Source: Roseateles violae
GTDB lineage: Bacteria > Pseudomonadota > Gammaproteobacteria > Burkholderiales > Burkholderiaceae_C
Direction: 5' to 3'
Assembly: GCF_030410485.1 (NCBI RefSeq)
Contig: NZ_JAUHHC010000004.1
Location: forward strand, 508,128 to 572,127
DNA: 64,000 nucleotides
The position numbers were made by a program, and so were the translations under genes. The number at the start of each line of letters is the position of its first letter. The first letter of the stretch is position 1. A model generated the notes under the pieces. That model was not told the DNA's origin, made no database searches, and saw nothing but the letters and a program-made list of their open reading frames with translations. Below, in pieces: positions 8,431-21,220 of this stretch.

Positions 8431-10586
8431 GCGCATTCTCCGTCGCCAGCCACCGGCAGCAGGAACAGGGTCGCCAGCGGTGGCAGGTTCAGCGTGATCG
8501 TGCCATCGACGGCCCGCAGCGGCGCATCGAGATTGCCGACATTGCTGCCGCCGTAATGGGCCGAATCGGTGTTCAGCACCTCGTGCCAGGACTTGACCCC
8601 GGCCGGCACCGGGATGCGGTAGCCGCTGCGCGGCACCGGCGTGAAGTTCGAGATGACCAGCACCTGACCGCCCTGCCCGTCCTTGCGCAGCCAGGCCAGC
8701 ACCGATTGCTCGGCATCGTCGGCCACCCGCCATTCGAAGCCGGCCGCCTCGCAGTCCAGCCGATGCAGGGCCGGCTGTTCACGGTAGAGCCGGTTCAGGT
8801 CCTTGACGAGGCGCTGCACGCCGGCATGGCGCGGGTCGTCCAGCAGATCCCAGGGCAGCTGGGTGTCGTGGTTCCATTCGCTGACTTGAGCGAACTCCTG
8901 GCCCATGAAGAGCAGCTTCTTGCCCGGGTGGCCCCACATGAAGCCGTAGTAGGCGCGCAGATTGGCATAACGCTGCCAGTCGTCGCCGGGCATCTTGCCC
9001 AGCAGCGAGCCCTTGCCGTGCACGACCTCGTCGTGCGAGAGCGGCAGCACGAAGTTCTCGCTGAACGCATAGACCAGGCCAAAGGTCAGCTTGTCGTGAT
9101 GCCAGCGGCGGTGAATCGGGTCCTCGCGCATATAGCGCAAGGTATCGTTCATCCAGCCCATATTCCATTTGTAGTGGAAGCCCAGGCCGCCGGCGCTGGT
9201 CGGTGCCGAGACGCCGGGGAAGGAGGTCGACTCCTCGGCGACGGTGATCGCGCCGGGCGCCTGCTCGCCCACCAGTTCGTTGGTCCGGCGCAGCAGCGCG
9301 ATCGCCTCGAGGTTCTCGCGGCCGCCCTGCACATTCGGGATCCACTCGCCCGCGGGCCGCGAATAGTCGCGGTAGAGCATCGAGGCGACCGCGTCGACAC
9401 GCAGGCCGTCGACGCGCCAGCGCTCGATCCAGTACAGCGCATTGCCGGCCAGGTACTGGCGCACCTCGTCGCGGCCGAAGTTCGGGATCAAGGTGTTCCA
9501 GTCGCGGTGGAAGCCCTCGCGCGGATCGGCGTACTCGTACAGCGCCGTGCCGTCGAAACGGGCCAGTCCATGCGGATCGGCCGGGAAATGGGCCGGCACC
9601 CAGTCGAGCAGCAGGCCCAGGCCGGCCGCATGGCAAGCGTCGACGAAGCGGGCGAAGCCCTCCGGCGGGCCGAAGCGGCTGCTGGGCGCATAGAGGCCCA
9701 GGGTCTGGTAGCCCCAGGAGCCGTCGAACGGGTGTTCGCTGATCGGCAGCAGTTGCAGATGGGTGAAGCCCAGCTCGGCGGCATAGGCCGGCAGGCTCGC
9801 GGCCAGCTCGTCCCAGCTGGGGAAGCCGCCGTCGGCACGCCGCCAGGAAGCTGCATGGACCTCGTAAATGCTGATCGCCGCCCGCCGTGCATTCGCCTCG
9901 GCGCGATCTGCGGGCAGCGAACGGATCGCCGGCAGCGCGGCGACGATGCTGGCCGTCTCCGGCCGCAGCTGGGCCGCGCGCGCGTAGGGATCGGCTTTCA
10001 GCGGCAGCAGCTCGCCATCGGCGCCGACGATCTCGTACTTGTACAGATCGCCGAGGGCCGCATGCGGGACGAAGATCTCCCAGACGCCGGCCTCGTGGCG
10101 CAGCCGCATCGGATGGCGGCGACCGTCCCAGCCATTGAAGCTGCCGACGACGCTGACCCGGCGCGCATTCGGCGCCCAGACGGCAAAGCGCACGCCGCCG
10201 TCCTGCGCATGGGCGCCAAGCAATTCGTAGGGCCGTGGATGCCGGCCGGCCTGCAGCAGGGCCAGGTCCTGCTCGGCCAGCAGCGGGCCATAGGCATAGG
10301 CGTCGGCATATTCGCCGCTCGCGCCATCCTGCCATTGCACGGCCAGCCGGTAGTCGAAGCGCTTGCGGCGGCGCGGGATCGACGCTTCGAAGAAGCCCGG
10401 TTCACGCTCGGCGAGCGACACCACGGCGCGGCCACCGGCGGCCTCGACCACGCCAACCGCGCGCGCGCCGGGCAGCAGCGCGCGCAGCCAGAGCCGGCCG
10501 CTGTCGTCCGCATGCAGGCCCAGCGCCGCGAACGGGTCGCCGTGGCGCGCTTCCAGCAAGGCCCTGATCTGGCTTGGCTCCAGCAT
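8427..10586 (-). CDS. glgB: 1,4-alpha-glucan branching enzyme
   Basis: A 719-residue GH13_9 branching enzyme that makes alpha-1,6 branches in glycogen. The start at 10586 ([23 protein letters not shown]) has AGGAGA upstream at 10597-10602. Two N-terminal beta domains (N1 to ~100; CBM48 with [19 protein letters not shown]) precede the barrel, with [34 protein letters not shown] and [13 protein letters not shown]-terminal beta domain includes [20 protein letters not shown]. It lies 28 bases after glgP. No glgA or glgC is in the window, so its partner synthase must be elsewhere or branching acts on imported dextrin. Confidence 0.95.
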   Translation of the reverse strand: MLEPSQIRALLEARHGDPFAALGLHADDSGRLWLRALLPGARAVGVVEAAGGRAVVSLAEREPGFFEASIPRRRKRFDYRLAVQWQDGASGEYADAYAYGPLLAEQDLALLQAGRHPRPYELLGAHAQDGGVRFAVWAPNARRVSVVGSFNGWDGRRHPMRLRHEAGVWEIFVPHAALGDLYKYEIVGADGELLPLKADPYARAAQLRPETASIVAALPAIRSLPADRAEANARRAAISIYEVHAASWRRADGGFPSWDELAASLPAYAAELGFTHLQLLPISEHPFDGSWGYQTLGLYAPSSRFGPPEGFARFVDACHAAGLGLLLDWVPAHFPADPHGLARFDGTALYEYADPREGFHRDWNTLIPNFGRDEVRQYLAGNALYWIERWRVDGLRVDAVASMLYRDYSRPAGEWIPNVQGGRENLEAIALLRRTNELVGEQAPGAITVAEESTSFPGVSAPTSAGGLGFHYKWNMGWMNDTLRYMREDPIHRRWHHDKLTFGLVYAFSENFVLPLSHDEVVHGKGSLLGKMPGDDWQRYANLRAYYGFMWGHPGKKLLFMGQEFAQVSEWNHDTQLPWDLLDDPRHAGVQRLVKDLNRLYREQPALHRLDCEAAGFEWRVADDAEQSVLAWLRKDGQGGQVLVISNFTPVPRSGYRIPVPAGVKSWHEVLNTDSAHYGGSNVGNLDAPLRAVDGTITLNLPPLATLFLLPVAGDGECA

Positions 10587-10614
10587 CGAGGCGTGGTCTC
10601 CTGTCCGTCCGGGT

Positions 10615-13131
<2,517 letters not shown>

Positions 13132-13238
13132 CAGGGTGTTTCTCGCGGCGCGGCCGCGATCGGGCTGGATGGAACGGATGAAAGCGTGCCGGCGTAGCGC
13201 CGGCTTGGAGTCAAGTATCGCCCAGGCCTTTGAATTTT

Positions 13239-13253
13239 TGTAGTTTCACTACA
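13239..13253. promoter_or_regulatory. HexR/RpiR-type palindromic operator, copy B
   Basis: TGTAGTTTCACTACA is a perfect TGTAG-N5-CTACA palindrome, the copy nearest the glgP start. The outer bases T/A at positions 6 and 10 also pair, as in TGTAGT-N3-ACTACA. Confidence 0.75.
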
Positions 13254-13325
13254 TCGGGTAATCCCGGCAGCCGACTCAACCCATTGATTTTAGGGGATTC
13301 ATTCGGGTTACGGCCGGGAAAGCGC

Positions 13326-13340
13326 TGTTGTTCAACTACA
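13326..13340. promoter_or_regulatory. HexR/RpiR-type palindromic operator, copy C1 (covers the malK -35)
   Basis: TGTTGTTCAACTACA matches with one arm mismatch. It spans the putative malK -35 box TTGTTC (13328-13333), a position suited to repression. Confidence 0.65.
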
Positions 13341-13356
13341 TCCAGCCATGTATATT
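13328..13356 (+). promoter_or_regulatory. Putative malK promoter
   Basis: A -35 TTGTTC (13328-13333) is separated by 17 bases from a -10 TATATT (13351-13356; 5 of 6 consensus). Operator C1 covers the -35 and C2 covers the -10, so a repressor on both would block RNA polymerase. This would drive malK-malE-malF-malG. Confidence 0.6.
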
Positions 13357-13363
13357 CTCTACA
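13349..13363. promoter_or_regulatory. HexR/RpiR-type palindromic operator, copy C2 (covers the malK -10)
   Basis: TGTATATTCTCTACA matches TGTAG-N5-CTACA with one mismatch. It starts 23 bases after C1, close to two helical turns, and covers the -10 box TATATT. Confidence 0.6.
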
Positions 13364-13459
13364 AATAACGGGGTCAGCCCGCCCTCCCGGCGCCGCCAGC
13401 CCCACCACCCAAGATAGTTAAAGAAAGCCCGCCGCATGGCGCGGCGCGGAGACAGACAA

Positions 13460-14556
<1,097 letters not shown>

Positions 14557-14560
<4 letters not shown>

Positions 14561-15762
14561 AGGATTCGCTGAAGGCCGCGCGGCTGGTTCTGGGCGCTCT
14601 TGCGGCGGCCACCCTGCTGGCCACCCAGCCGGTCGCCGCGCAGACCGCGCCGAAGCTGCTAGTTTGGATCAATGGCGACAAGGCCTATAACGGCCTGCAG
14701 AAGGTCGGCGACGCTTTCGAGCGCGCCTCGGGCGTCAAGGTGCTGGTGGAGCATCCGGTCGACGCGCCGGAGAAGTACACGCAGGCGGCCGGCGCCGGCA
14801 AGGGCCCGGACGTGTTCTGCTGGCCGCACGACCGCGTCGGCGAATGGGCCAAGGCCGGTCTGCTGACGCCGGTGCAGCCGCGCAAGCCGCTCTACGAGGA
14901 GCTGGAGCCGGCGGCCTGGCAGGCCTTCCGCTACCAGGGCCGCTTCTGGGGCTATCCGATCGCGATCGAGACCACCGGCCTGATCTACAACAAGGCCCTG
15001 GTCGCCAAACCGCCGGCCAGCTGGGACGAAGTGATCGCGCTGGACAAGGAGCTGCAGAAGCGCGGCAAGCATGCGGTGCTGTGGGACTACAACAAGAGCT
15101 TCTTCAGCTGGCCGATGTTCGCCGGCGCCGGCGGCGTGATCTTCGGCCGCGATGCGCAGGGCGATTTCGATGCGAGCAAGGTGGCCGTCAACAACGAGGG
15201 CGCGCAGGCCGCCGGCCGCATGCTCGAGCGCCTGATCAAGGACGGCGCGATGCCGCGCGGCGCGCGCTACTCCGAGATGGAATCGAGCTTCGCCCGCGGC
15301 GAGGTGGCGATGATGATCTCCGGCCCCTGGGCCTGGGACAACGCGCGCAAGGCCGGCATCGATATCGGCGTCGCGGCGATTCCCGCCGTCATTCCCGGCA
15401 AGCCGTCCAAGCCCTTTGTCGGCGTGCTCGGCTGCATGATCTCGGCCCCGTCCAAGAACAAGGACCTGGCGCGCGAGTTCATCGAGCAGCATCTGATGCG
15501 GCCGGCCTCGCTGAAGCTGCTCGATGCCGACGTGCCGATCGGCGTGCCGGCCAACAAGGCCTTCTATGCCGAGCTGGCCGTCAATCCGCTGATCCGCGCC
15601 AGCATGGAGAACGCCCGCGCCGGCGAGGCCATCCCGAACATCCCCGAGGTGGGCCGCTTCTGGACCGCGATGGACGCGGCGCTGGAGGCGATCACCAACG
15701 GCCTGCAAAGCCCCAAGGATGCACTGGACGGCGCGGCCGGCCGGATGCTGCTCAAGCAATGA
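14557..15762 (+). CDS. malE: Periplasmic maltose/maltodextrin-binding protein
   Basis: A 401-residue solute-binding protein with a clear signal peptide, cleaved near PVAAQ-TAP (about residue 28). The mature start LLVWINGDKAYNGLQKVG closely parallels the start of enterobacterial MalE (WINGDKGYNGL). Further blocks are GPDVFCWPHDRVGEWAKAGL, PIAIETTGLIYNK and MISGPWAWDN. It captures maltodextrins in the periplasm and delivers them to MalFG. It overlaps malK upstream and malF downstream, both by ATGA. Confidence 0.95.
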
Positions 15763-17417
15763 ACGCCATGACCGCATCGACCTCGGCCCCTTCTGCCTAC
15801 CGGGCCGCCTCCCTGCCCGGCTCGCCGCTGTCCGAGGCCTACACGCGCCAGCCGCCCAGCGCGCTGGACAAGCTGGCGAAGGCGCTCTACTGGCCGACGA
15901 TCGCCGTCATCGCGCTGGCCGCGATGCACCTGGTCTTCATGCTCTACGCGGCCGGCCTGACCGCCTGGGCGCTCGGCGCGCTCCTGCTGTTCGGCGCCGG
16001 CTTTGCGATCTATCTGAGCCGCGCCGGCTTAGCCTACCGCTATCTGTTCCCCGGCGTCGCCGGCATGCTGCTCTTCATCGCCTTCCCGCTGCTGTTCACG
16101 ACGCAGATCGGCTTCACCAACTATTCGTCGGCCCATTTGCTGAGCCAGGAGCGCGTGCGCGAGTTCCTGCTCGAGCAGCACGACACGGTGCTGGACCAGG
16201 TGCGCGACTACAGCGTGCACGGCGACGGCAAGGAATTCCGCCTCGTGCTGCGCGACCCGGCCGGCTCTGCCGTGGGCAGCGAGCAGTTTGTCTCGCCGCC
16301 GCTGGCGCTGCGCAGCGGCGACAAGCCGCTCACCGTGGCGATGCAGGCCCTCGGCCCGGCCAGCGGCACACTGGGCCCGGCGCTGTCGCTGAAGGAACTG
16401 GTCGAACACCGCGCCGCGCTGGCGCAGCTGCGGTTGCAATTGCCCGGCCAGACCGGTGAATCGGCAACGCTGCGCTATCTGGGCCTGCGCGAGTTCGGCC
16501 CGGTCAAGGCCCACTACGAGGAACAGGCCGACGGCGCGCTCAAGCGCGTCGCCGACGGCGCCCTGTTCAGACCCGACCCCGCCACCGGCTACTACGAGGG
16601 CCAGGGCGCGGCCGCCGGCACGCATCTGGCACCGGGCTACAAGGTGATGGTCGGCGCACAGAACTACAAGCGCATGCTGTTCGATGCCGAGTTCCGCGGC
16701 CCCTTCCTGTCGATCTTCGGCTGGACCGTCGTGTTCTCGCTCCTGACCGTCGTCTTCGCGACGGCGATCGGCATGATGCTGGCCGTGCTCCTGAACTGGG
16801 AAGACCTGAAGTTCCGCACGACCTACCGCACCCTGCTCTTCCTGCCCTATGCGGTGCCGGGCTTCATCTCGATCCTGGTGTTCAAGGGCCTGTTCAACCA
16901 GAACTTCGGCGAGATCAACGCGATCCTCGACGCCTTGTTCGGCGTGCGGCCGGCCTGGTTCGCGGACCCGACCTTGGCGCGCACCATGCTGCTGATCGTC
17001 AACGTCTGGCTCGGCTATCCCTACATCCTGATCCTCTGCGCCGGCCTGCTGAAGGCCATCCCCGCCGACCTGTACGAGGCCTCGGCCCTGGCAGGCGCCG
17101 GTCCGCTGACCAATTTCTTCAAGATCACGGCGCCGCTGATCATCAAGCCGCTGTCGCCGCTGCTGGTCTCGGCCTTCGCCTTCAACTTCAACAACTTCGT
17201 CGTCATCGCCCTGCTCACCGACGGGCGGCCCGACTATCTGTCGACCAAGATCCCGGCCGGCCAGACCGACATCCTGGTCAGCTACACCTACCGCATCGCC
17301 TTCCGCGATTCGGGCACCGATTTCGGCCTCGCCGCGGCGATCTCGACGCTGATCTTCGTGCTCGTCGCATCGATGTCGCTGCTGAACCTGCGCCTGATGC
17401 GCAAAGCAAACCAATAA
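15759..17417 (+). CDS. malF: Maltose/maltodextrin ABC transporter permease MalF
   Basis: A 552-residue inner-membrane permease. The start at 15759 ([11 protein letters not shown]) overlaps the malE stop; an upstream reading of the same frame is antisense-like noise. Three hydrophobic segments (~45-110) precede a large periplasmic loop (~125-300) of the kind that contacts MalE. The C-terminal transport core includes [19 protein letters not shown] and the coupling motif [20 protein letters not shown] (EAA motif). It is slightly longer than the ~514-residue E. coli protein, mainly at the N-terminus. Eleven bases separate it from malG. Confidence 0.93.
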   Translation: MNAMTASTSAPSAYRAASLPGSPLSEAYTRQPPSALDKLAKALYWPTIAVIALAAMHLVFMLYAAGLTAWALGALLLFGAGFAIYLSRAGLAYRYLFPGVAGMLLFIAFPLLFTTQIGFTNYSSAHLLSQERVREFLLEQHDTVLDQVRDYSVHGDGKEFRLVLRDPAGSAVGSEQFVSPPLALRSGDKPLTVAMQALGPASGTLGPALSLKELVEHRAALAQLRLQLPGQTGESATLRYLGLREFGPVKAHYEEQADGALKRVADGALFRPDPATGYYEGQGAAAGTHLAPGYKVMVGAQNYKRMLFDAEFRGPFLSIFGWTVVFSLLTVVFATAIGMMLAVLLNWEDLKFRTTYRTLLFLPYAVPGFISILVFKGLFNQNFGEINAILDALFGVRPAWFADPTLARTMLLIVNVWLGYPYILILCAGLLKAIPADLYEASALAGAGPLTNFFKITAPLIIKPLSPLLVSAFAFNFNNFVVIALLTDGRPDYLSTKIPAGQTDILVSYTYRIAFRDSGTDFGLAAAISTLIFVLVASMSLLNLRLMRKANQ

Positions 17418-17427
17418 AGGCATAGAC

Positions 17428-18318
17428 ATGGCCATCGTTCGAGGCAAGCAAGCCCGCTGGCGCGTGTTCGCGGCACATGCGCTGCTGTGGGGCTTTCTGG
17501 CGATCACGCTGTTCCCGCTGCTGGCCGTCCTTTCGATCTCGCTGCGGCCCGGCAATTTCGCCACCGGCAGCCTGATCCCCGCGACGATCAGCCTGGAGCA
17601 CTGGCAGCTGGCGCTGGGCATCCCCTACCAGGCGCCGGACGGCTCGCTGGTCCAGCCGCCCTTCCCGGTGCTGACCTGGCTGTGGAACTCGATCAAGGTC
17701 GCGACGATCTCGGCGGCGCTGATCGTCGCGATCTCGACCACGGCCGCCTATGGCTTCGCGCGCCTGAAGTTCCCCTTCAAGACCGGCATCCTGAACAGCA
17801 TGCTGCTGCTGCAGATGTTCCCGGCCGTGCTGGCCCTGGTGGCGATCTACGCGATCTTCGAGACCATCGGGACCTTCGTGCCCTGGCTGGGCATCGAAAC
17901 CCATGCCGGCGTGATCGTCGCCTACCTCGGCGGCGTTGCCGCGCACATATGGACGATCAAGGGCTATTTCGAGACTATTCCCGTCGAAATCGAGGAGAAC
18001 GCCAAGGTCGACGGCGCCACCCACTGGCAGACCTTCCGCCTCGTCTTGCTGCCGATGGCCGTGCCCATCCTGATGGTCGTCTTCGTGCTGGCCTTCATCG
18101 GCTGCATCATCGAGTACCCGGTCGCCTCGGTGCTGCTGCGCGAGGAATCGAACCTGACCCTGGCCGTAGGCTCCAAGTACTACCTTCACGACCAGCGCTT
18201 CCTCTGGGGCGACTTCGCCGCCGCGGCCGTCCTGTCGGGCCTGCCGATCACCTTGGTCTTCCTGTTTGCCCAACGTTGGATCGTCTCGGGCCTGACCGCC
18301 GGCGGCGTGAAGGGTTGA
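17428..18318 (+). CDS. malG: Maltose/maltodextrin ABC transporter permease MalG
   Basis: A 296-residue permease with six likely membrane segments. The EAA coupling loop is [16 protein letters not shown], where the usual EAA is replaced by EEN but DGA is kept. The extracytoplasmic part after TM1 ([17 protein letters not shown]) is typical of MalG. It pairs with MalF and the MalK dimer. It is the last gene of the malKEFG run; a GC-rich hairpin before a T-run follows at 18404. Confidence 0.93.
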   Translation: MAIVRGKQARWRVFAAHALLWGFLAITLFPLLAVLSISLRPGNFATGSLIPATISLEHWQLALGIPYQAPDGSLVQPPFPVLTWLWNSIKVATISAALIVAISTTAAYGFARLKFPFKTGILNSMLLLQMFPAVLALVAIYAIFETIGTFVPWLGIETHAGVIVAYLGGVAAHIWTIKGYFETIPVEIEENAKVDGATHWQTFRLVLLPMAVPILMVVFVLAFIGCIIEYPVASVLLREESNLTLAVGSKYYLHDQRFLWGDFAAAAVLSGLPITLVFLFAQRWIVSGLTAGGVKG

Positions 18319-18403
18319 GGCCCCTCGTCCAAGGAGTACCTTGGCCGGTCCCCCGTGGGGACGGCGATAACCGCCGGATCGACCGGCAAGCACATCGCCA
18401 GGA

Positions 18404-18446
18404 CGGGCCGGCTTGGGAGCGGCCCGGCGCTCGGCCCGCGATTTTT
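18404..18446 (+). terminator. Possible terminator after malKEFG
   Basis: CGGGCCG (18404-18410) pairs with CGGCCCG (18432-18438), with an inner GAGCG/CGCTC stem, followed by CGATTTTT. The loop is large, so this is a weak call, but it suggests the aldo/keto reductase is a separate unit. Confidence 0.35.
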
Positions 18447-18486
18447 ACGCGTCGCAGTCGCTGCACCGCAGAATGGAAACACTGAG

Positions 18487-19374
18487 ATGGAATTGAGAGA
18501 TATTGGCTGCACAGGCCTGCGCGTCTCGGCCCTGGGCTTCGGCGCGATGCACATCAACGACGAGCGCGTCGGCGAGGACGAGGCCGGCCGGCTGTTGAAC
18601 GCGGTGCTCGATCTGGGCATCAATCTGATCGACACGGCGCGCAGCTACGGTCTGTCGGAAGAGCGCATCGGCCGCCATCTGGCGCATCGCCGCGGCGATT
18701 TCGTCCTGTCGACCAAGGTCGGCTACGGCGTCGACGGCGTGCCGGACTGGACCTACGACTGCATCGTCGGCGGCGTCGAGCGCGCGCTGCGCCTGATGCG
18801 CACGGACTGGCTGGACATCGTCCACCTGCATTCCTGCCCGCTGCAGACCTTGCAGGCGGACGAGGTGATCCGCGCGCTGGACGACTGCCGGCGCGCCGGC
18901 AAGCTGCGCGTCGCCGCCTACTCGGGCGACAACGCCGAGTTGGCCGCCGCCCTCGACGATTCGCGCTTCGGCGCCGTGCAGACCTCGATCAGCGTCTGTG
19001 ACCAGATCAATCTGAGCGAGAACCTGCCGCGCGCCGCCGAGAGGGGCATGGGCGTGATCGCCAAGCGTCCGCTGGCCGGCGCCGTCTGGCGCCATGCCCA
19101 GCGGCCCGACGATTTCGCCGAGGGGCAGTACTGGGATCGCTGGCAGGCCATGGGTCTGGACGCCCAGATCGCGCCCGAGGCGCGCACCGAGATCGCCTTG
19201 CGCTTCGTCGCCCACCTGCCCGGTGTGGCGAGCAGCATCGTCGGCACCTCCAAGCTCGCGAACCTGCAGCAAAACCTAGCCCTGCTCGCCAAGGGGCCGC
19301 TGCCGGCGGCGCAGCAGGCCGCCTTGCGCCAGGTCTTCGCCGACAAGCAAGCGGCATGGGCGGGCCTGATCTGA
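18487..19374 (+). CDS. Aldo/keto reductase family oxidoreductase
   Basis: A 295-residue NAD(P)H-dependent AKR barrel. The start MELRDIGCTGLRVSALGFG at 18487 follows GGAAA at the right distance. The catalytic tetrad is complete: Asp49 and Tyr54 in DTARSYG, Lys77 in STKVGYG, and His115 in IVHLHS. The cofactor end IVGTSKLANLQQNLA is present. Substrates of this type include sugars and aldehydes, but none can be assigned. It overlaps the following kinase-like gene by 19 bases, so the two are co-translated. It lies between the maltose ABC genes and the TonB receptor unit, hinting at a sugar-derived substrate. Confidence 0.85.
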   Translation: MELRDIGCTGLRVSALGFGAMHINDERVGEDEAGRLLNAVLDLGINLIDTARSYGLSEERIGRHLAHRRGDFVLSTKVGYGVDGVPDWTYDCIVGGVERALRLMRTDWLDIVHLHSCPLQTLQADEVIRALDDCRRAGKLRVAAYSGDNAELAAALDDSRFGAVQTSISVCDQINLSENLPRAAERGMGVIAKRPLAGAVWRHAQRPDDFAEGQYWDRWQAMGLDAQIAPEARTEIALRFVAHLPGVASSIVGTSKLANLQQNLALLAKGPLPAAQQAALRQVFADKQAAWAGLI

Positions 19375-20432
19375 GCCTGGACGCGCAGCGGCAGCGGCGC
19401 AATCTGGATTTCCTGGCCAGCGGTGCCGAATTCGACTTCGGCGATGCGGCCGACTGCCCGCTCCCGCCGGCGGAGCTGGCCGCACTGCAGGCCGACAGCC
19501 CCGGCGTCGAAGCCGTCGTCACCGGCGGTCTCAGCGCCGAGGTGCTGAAGCTACGCGTCGGCGAGCGCCTGTTCGCCGTCAAGAAGGCCCGGCCGCAATG
19601 CCGGGTCCGCAACGTCGACGGCCAGACCTCCTTTCTGAACGAGCTGCAGCGCCATGCCGAGCTGCGCGCGCTGGCGCTGCCGGGCGTGTTGAAACCGGTC
19701 TACGGCTCGCTGCGGCACGGTCTGATCGTCTCGCCCTGGATAGCCGGCGGCAACCCGCAGCGCTTCGATCAACGCCAGACCGCCCAGCTGCTGGAGAGCG
19801 GCTGCGCGCTGGTGGCCGCCGGCTTCTTCGAGTGGGACTTCAGCCCCGGCAATCTGCTCGACGATGGCCGCCGGCTCTGGCTGTTCGACTTCGGCTATCT
19901 CTACCGCTTCGATCCGCTGAGCCAGTACAACAGCGCCGGCATGGGCAATGACTGCCCGCAGTTCCACCTGGCCGAGCGCATCATCAGCCGCCACCTGTCC
20001 GGCCAGCTGCTGATGCTGGACGACACCGAAGCGCTCCCTGCCTTCCGGGACTTCATCGGCCTCGCCCTGCCGGCCTATGAGGGCCTGCAGCGCCAGCTGC
20101 GCGAGCGCGGGGCAAGAGCGCATGTGCTGAGCTGGCTCGAGACCATCATGGCCGCATGGCGCGCCGGACTCGACGGCGATCTCGGCCCGCTATTCCTCCA
20201 GCAATGCTGGCAGGCCCATGCCCACGATCTCGACGACGATCTGCGTGGACAGAGTTGCACGGCAAGAACGCTGCGGCGGGCCGAGTGGCTGGCGCAGACG
20301 GCCGAGCGCGAGCACGCGACGCTGAAGCACAGCGGCGCCCTGCCCGCGGCGCTCGCCCAGCTCGATGCCAATGCGTTGGGTGCGCATTACCGCGGCCTCG
20401 GCGCGCAGGCTCGGGCCTACCTCATCGCCTGA
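19356..20432 (+). CDS. Uncharacterised kinase-fold (protein-kinase-like) phosphotransferase
   Basis: A 358-residue soluble protein that I do not recognise as a named family, but with the whole kinase active-site set. These are Lys76/77 in LFAVKKA, a possible helix-C Glu96, WDFSPGN with catalytic Asp161 and Asn166 (HxDxxxxN-like, His replaced by Trp) and LFDFG with metal-binding Asp178. The N-terminal ~50 residues look like a helical extension and the C-terminal ~150 are helical. It could phosphorylate a small molecule or a protein. It starts inside the aldo/keto reductase gene and its end overlaps the converging reductase gene by 11 bases. Confidence 0.7.
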   Translation: MGGPDLSLDAQRQRRNLDFLASGAEFDFGDAADCPLPPAELAALQADSPGVEAVVTGGLSAEVLKLRVGERLFAVKKARPQCRVRNVDGQTSFLNELQRHAELRALALPGVLKPVYGSLRHGLIVSPWIAGGNPQRFDQRQTAQLLESGCALVAAGFFEWDFSPGNLLDDGRRLWLFDFGYLYRFDPLSQYNSAGMGNDCPQFHLAERIISRHLSGQLLMLDDTEALPAFRDFIGLALPAYEGLQRQLRERGARAHVLSWLETIMAAWRAGLDGDLGPLFLQQCWQAHAHDLDDDLRGQSCTARTLRRAEWLAQTAEREHATLKHSGALPAALAQLDANALGAHYRGLGAQARAYLIA

Positions 20433-21195
20433 GCAGCGCCGGCAGGCGCATGCTCAGATCCGGCATCCAACCCTCTTCATCGCCGGCCAGACGCTGGTCG
20501 TGACGGTAGTCCTCATGGACCTCGATCCGCCAGTCGCTGCGCTCGAAGCGCTCGCGCAGCGCGGCCGCGATGCGGTCGAAGCTGTGGCCCTCGCGCGCAT
20601 TGCTGTCCAGATGGACGGGACCGGCCGATGGCGTCTTGGCAAGCAGCAGATCGAGCAAGGCCGCGGCGGTGTCCTCCATGAAGGAGCAGGCCGGGATCCA
20701 GGCGCGGCTGGCGCCGACACGGCCCTCGCGGCGCTGCCATTCATCGAGCGCCGCCAGCATATTGTTGCCGCGGCCGTCGGCGGCGATCTGCCAGCCGATG
20801 CGCGTGATCGTCGCGGCCGGATGGGCCGCCCGCACGGCATCCTCGCAGGCGATCTTGTAGCGGCCGTAGTCGTCCTTGGCCGTGCGCACATCGCCGGGGC
20901 GATGCGGACCGTCGGGAAGCTGGTCGAAGACCATCGCCGTGCTGGTGAACAGGAAAGGCCGCTTATTGCGTGCCGCCCAGCCGGCCAGGTTCTCGGCCCA
21001 GTCCGCGCCGCCCATCGCCAGATGCGCGATCGCATCGGGCTGCCGGGCATCGAGCCAGGCCTGCCCGGCGGCGAGATCCTGCGGATCAAGCAAAACGCGG
21101 TCCCAGCCCAGAGGCCGGAGACCGCGTTCCTGTGCCAGCGCCGCAAGCTTGGGCGCCAGCGTGCCGTTCAGGCCGGTGATCAGCAAACTTGCCAT
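20422..21195 (-). CDS. RmlD-like NAD(P)-dependent sugar reductase/epimerase
   Basis: A 257-residue extended-SDR protein. The Rossmann motif is TGLNGTLAPKLA at the N-terminus, and the catalytic pair is YGRYK with a preceding FTSTAMVF Ser/Thr. The size and layout resemble dTDP-4-dehydrorhamnose reductase (RmlD), but other rhamnose genes are absent, so the substrate is open. The start at 21195 has GAAGG upstream and lies 25 bases after the TonB-receptor stop, so it probably shares that transcript. It converges on and overlaps the kinase-like gene. Confidence 0.75.
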   Translation of the reverse strand: MASLLITGLNGTLAPKLAALAQERGLRPLGWDRVLLDPQDLAAGQAWLDARQPDAIAHLAMGGADWAENLAGWAARNKRPFLFTSTAMVFDQLPDGPHRPGDVRTAKDDYGRYKIACEDAVRAAHPAATITRIGWQIAADGRGNNMLAALDEWQRREGRVGASRAWIPACSFMEDTAAALLDLLLAKTPSAGPVHLDSNAREGHSFDRIAAALRERFERSDWRIEVHEDYRHDQRLAGDEEGWMPDLSMRLPALLRR

Positions 21196-21220
21196 CGCCG
21201 GCCTTCGGCTTCGCTGAGAT

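Larger units (their letters stand above)
13132..13459. other. Divergent glgP/malK regulatory region
   Basis: This 328-base stretch between glgP and malK holds no gene. It contains three of the seven HexR-type palindromes and a recognisable malK promoter, listed separately. It is more A/T-rich than the surrounding genes. Confidence 0.8.

Noticed and set aside
13436-13459. Upstream ATG start for malK
   Set aside because: The GTG at 13460 has a well-placed GGAGA and gives the conserved MalK N-terminus; the 8 extra residues look untranslated.
14844-15758. Upstream extension of the malF frame
   Set aside because: It overlaps malE completely and reads as Arg/Gly/Ala-rich noise; the ATG at 15759 overlapping the malE stop is the natural start.
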